Shown here one piece after another: positions 7,343 to 8,116 of a DNA stretch of 8,116 nucleotides (the stretch's first letter is position 1; each line of letters starts with the position of its first letter). Made by a program: the position numbers and the translations under genes. This DNA comes from an uncultured Eubacteriales bacterium (lineage in GTDB: Bacteria; Bacillota; Clostridia; Oscillospirales; CAG-272). Where the stretch lies: assembly GCA_900554225.1 (NCBI GenBank), contig USGH01000104.1, forward strand, positions 1-8,116, written 5' to 3'. The notes under the pieces were generated by a model that had not been told where the DNA came from, did no database searches, and worked only from the letters and a program-made list of their open reading frames with translations.

Positions 7343-8116
7343 CTATCGGTTGATGAGGGTGAGTACATCCTTGAAGGTCACAACGACAAACAGCACCATG
7401 AGCAGCACAAGTCCCGCAAAGTGGATCATGCCCTCGACCTCCCGATTGATCGGCTTGCGGCGCACCAATTCGATAAGCTGGAACAATAGCCGTCCGCCGT
7501 CCAACGCGGGAAGGGGCAGGAGATTCATGATGCCGAGATTCATACTGATAACGACGGCAATGTACACGAGATCCGATATGCCCGACTGTGCCGCCTCCCC
7601 CAATGCCTCCGTGACACCGACCGGACCGGAAACCGCCTCCATGCCGTATCTGCCTGTGAGCAGGTCATAGAGCGATTCCCAGATCATCTTGATGGTGGAA
7701 AACGAACGGAAAAACGCGTGCTTGGCGATGACCGCCGGGGTGCGATGCTCTGCCGCGACATAGAAATCCACGTTACCGAATTGCACCCCGGACTCCACAA
7801 AGGTGGGAAATTGGATGTCGTGAAACGTGATGCTCTCGCCGTTTCGATCAACCGTGATGTCCACCGGCTCCACACCGCGCCGCATGATCTCGTAGAGCAT
7901 TTCGTTCGCGATGTGTACCCGTACACCATCCACTGCCGTGATTGTGTCTCCTACACGCAGCCCCGCGGTATACGATGCCATCTCCCCGGTATCCTGAAAC
8001 TGGGAGATCGTGTTGGACGGCAGCGTTTTCTGTGTGGAAACAAGGATCGCCATGACGATGATGCCGACCATGATGTTCATGAACGCACCCGCTGCTGTGA
8101 TGATGATGCGCTGCCA
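7343..8116 (-). CDS. rseP: RseP/RasP-type site-2 intramembrane zinc metalloprotease, C-terminal part (5' end outside window)
   Basis: 257 residues are visible; the reading frame is open through the window edge, beginning WQRIIITAAGAFMN, so the ATG at 8080 is internal, not the start. Site-2 proteases of this family cut transmembrane anti-sigma factors and signal-peptide remnants within the membrane. Seen, numbered from the first visible residue: a hydrophobic helix (about 13-27) after the AGxxxN signature, a PDZ domain with GLRVGDTITAVDG (52-64), SGPVGV (163-168), a membrane segment (about 182-200), the NLLPLPALDGG motif (198-208) whose Asp206 is the second-site zinc ligand, and a last membrane helix (about 233-248). 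The HExxH zinc motif of the first helix must lie outside the window. The Ala in AGAF, where Pro is often found, is a variation I recall from clostridial relatives. A terminator follows 10 nt after the stop. Confidence 0.95.
   Translation of the reverse strand, partial: WQRIIITAAGAFMNIMVGIIVMAILVSTQKTLPSNTISQFQDTGEMASYTAGLRVGDTITAVDGVRVHIANEMLYEIMRRGVEPVDITVDRNGESITFHDIQFPTFVESGVQFGNVDFYVAAEHRTPAVIAKHAFFRSFSTIKMIWESLYDLLTGRYGMEAVSGPVGVTEALGEAAQSGISDLVYIAVVISMNLGIMNLLPLPALDGGRLLFQLIELVRRKPINREVEGMIHFAGLVLLMVLFVVVTFKDVLTLINR

Noticed and set aside
7343..8080. rseP as a complete short gene starting at the ATG at 8080
   Set aside because: The frame continues upstream to the window edge with family-typical residues (WQRIIITAAGAF), and the protein would lack its HExxH helix. 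It is a gene cut by the window end.
1..8116. Search for a defence system, CRISPR, insertion sequence, tRNA or riboswitch
   Set aside because: About 96 percent of the window is occupied by four housekeeping or sporulation genes. No direct repeats with spacers, transposase motifs, cloverleaf folds or known riboswitch core was recognised in the two intergenic regions.

Overview
The window reads as a chromosomal housekeeping segment of an endospore-forming Firmicute, most likely a Clostridia-class anaerobe of moderately high GC. Three points support this: a full-length spoIVA (spore-coat ATPase), a Gram-positive-type PolC replicative polymerase, and a canonical sigma-E-type promoter. The genus cannot be fixed from the sequence alone. 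All four recognisable genes lie on the minus strand, so transcription runs from high to low coordinates. No mobile element, CRISPR array, tRNA or rRNA was seen.

In transcription order: (1) 8116-7343, the C-terminal two thirds of rseP (site-2 intramembrane metalloprotease), with its N-terminal HExxH part outside the window. (2) 7342-7176, a 167-bp intergenic region holding an intrinsic terminator just after rseP and an extended -10 promoter for the next gene. (3) 7175-6087, ispG (MEP isoprenoid pathway). (4) 6094-1658, polC, overlapping the end of ispG by 8 bp and so probably translationally coupled. (5) 1657-1547, a 111-bp intergenic region with a near-perfect sigma-E promoter nested inside a 14-nt-arm inverted repeat. 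One arm of that repeat is the spoIVA ribosome binding site. (6) 1546-32, spoIVA. Bases 1-31 hold no supportable feature.

Functionally, rseP and ispG belong to the familiar Firmicute dxr/rseP/ispG/polC-type neighbourhood linking isoprenoid and envelope precursors, membrane proteolysis and replication. spoIVA is a mother-cell sporulation gene placed directly downstream of the vegetative replication gene, and it carries its own sporulation promoter.

The most interesting signal is the polC-spoIVA junction. A transcript reading through from polC would contain an anti-Shine-Dalgarno arm able to pair with the spoIVA Shine-Dalgarno. A transcript started at the sigma-E promoter would begin inside the loop, lack that arm, and have a free ribosome binding site. 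This suggests a promoter-dependent translational gate (or a terminator doubling as one) that silences spoIVA on vegetative read-through mRNA. It is an inference from sequence and needs experimental support.
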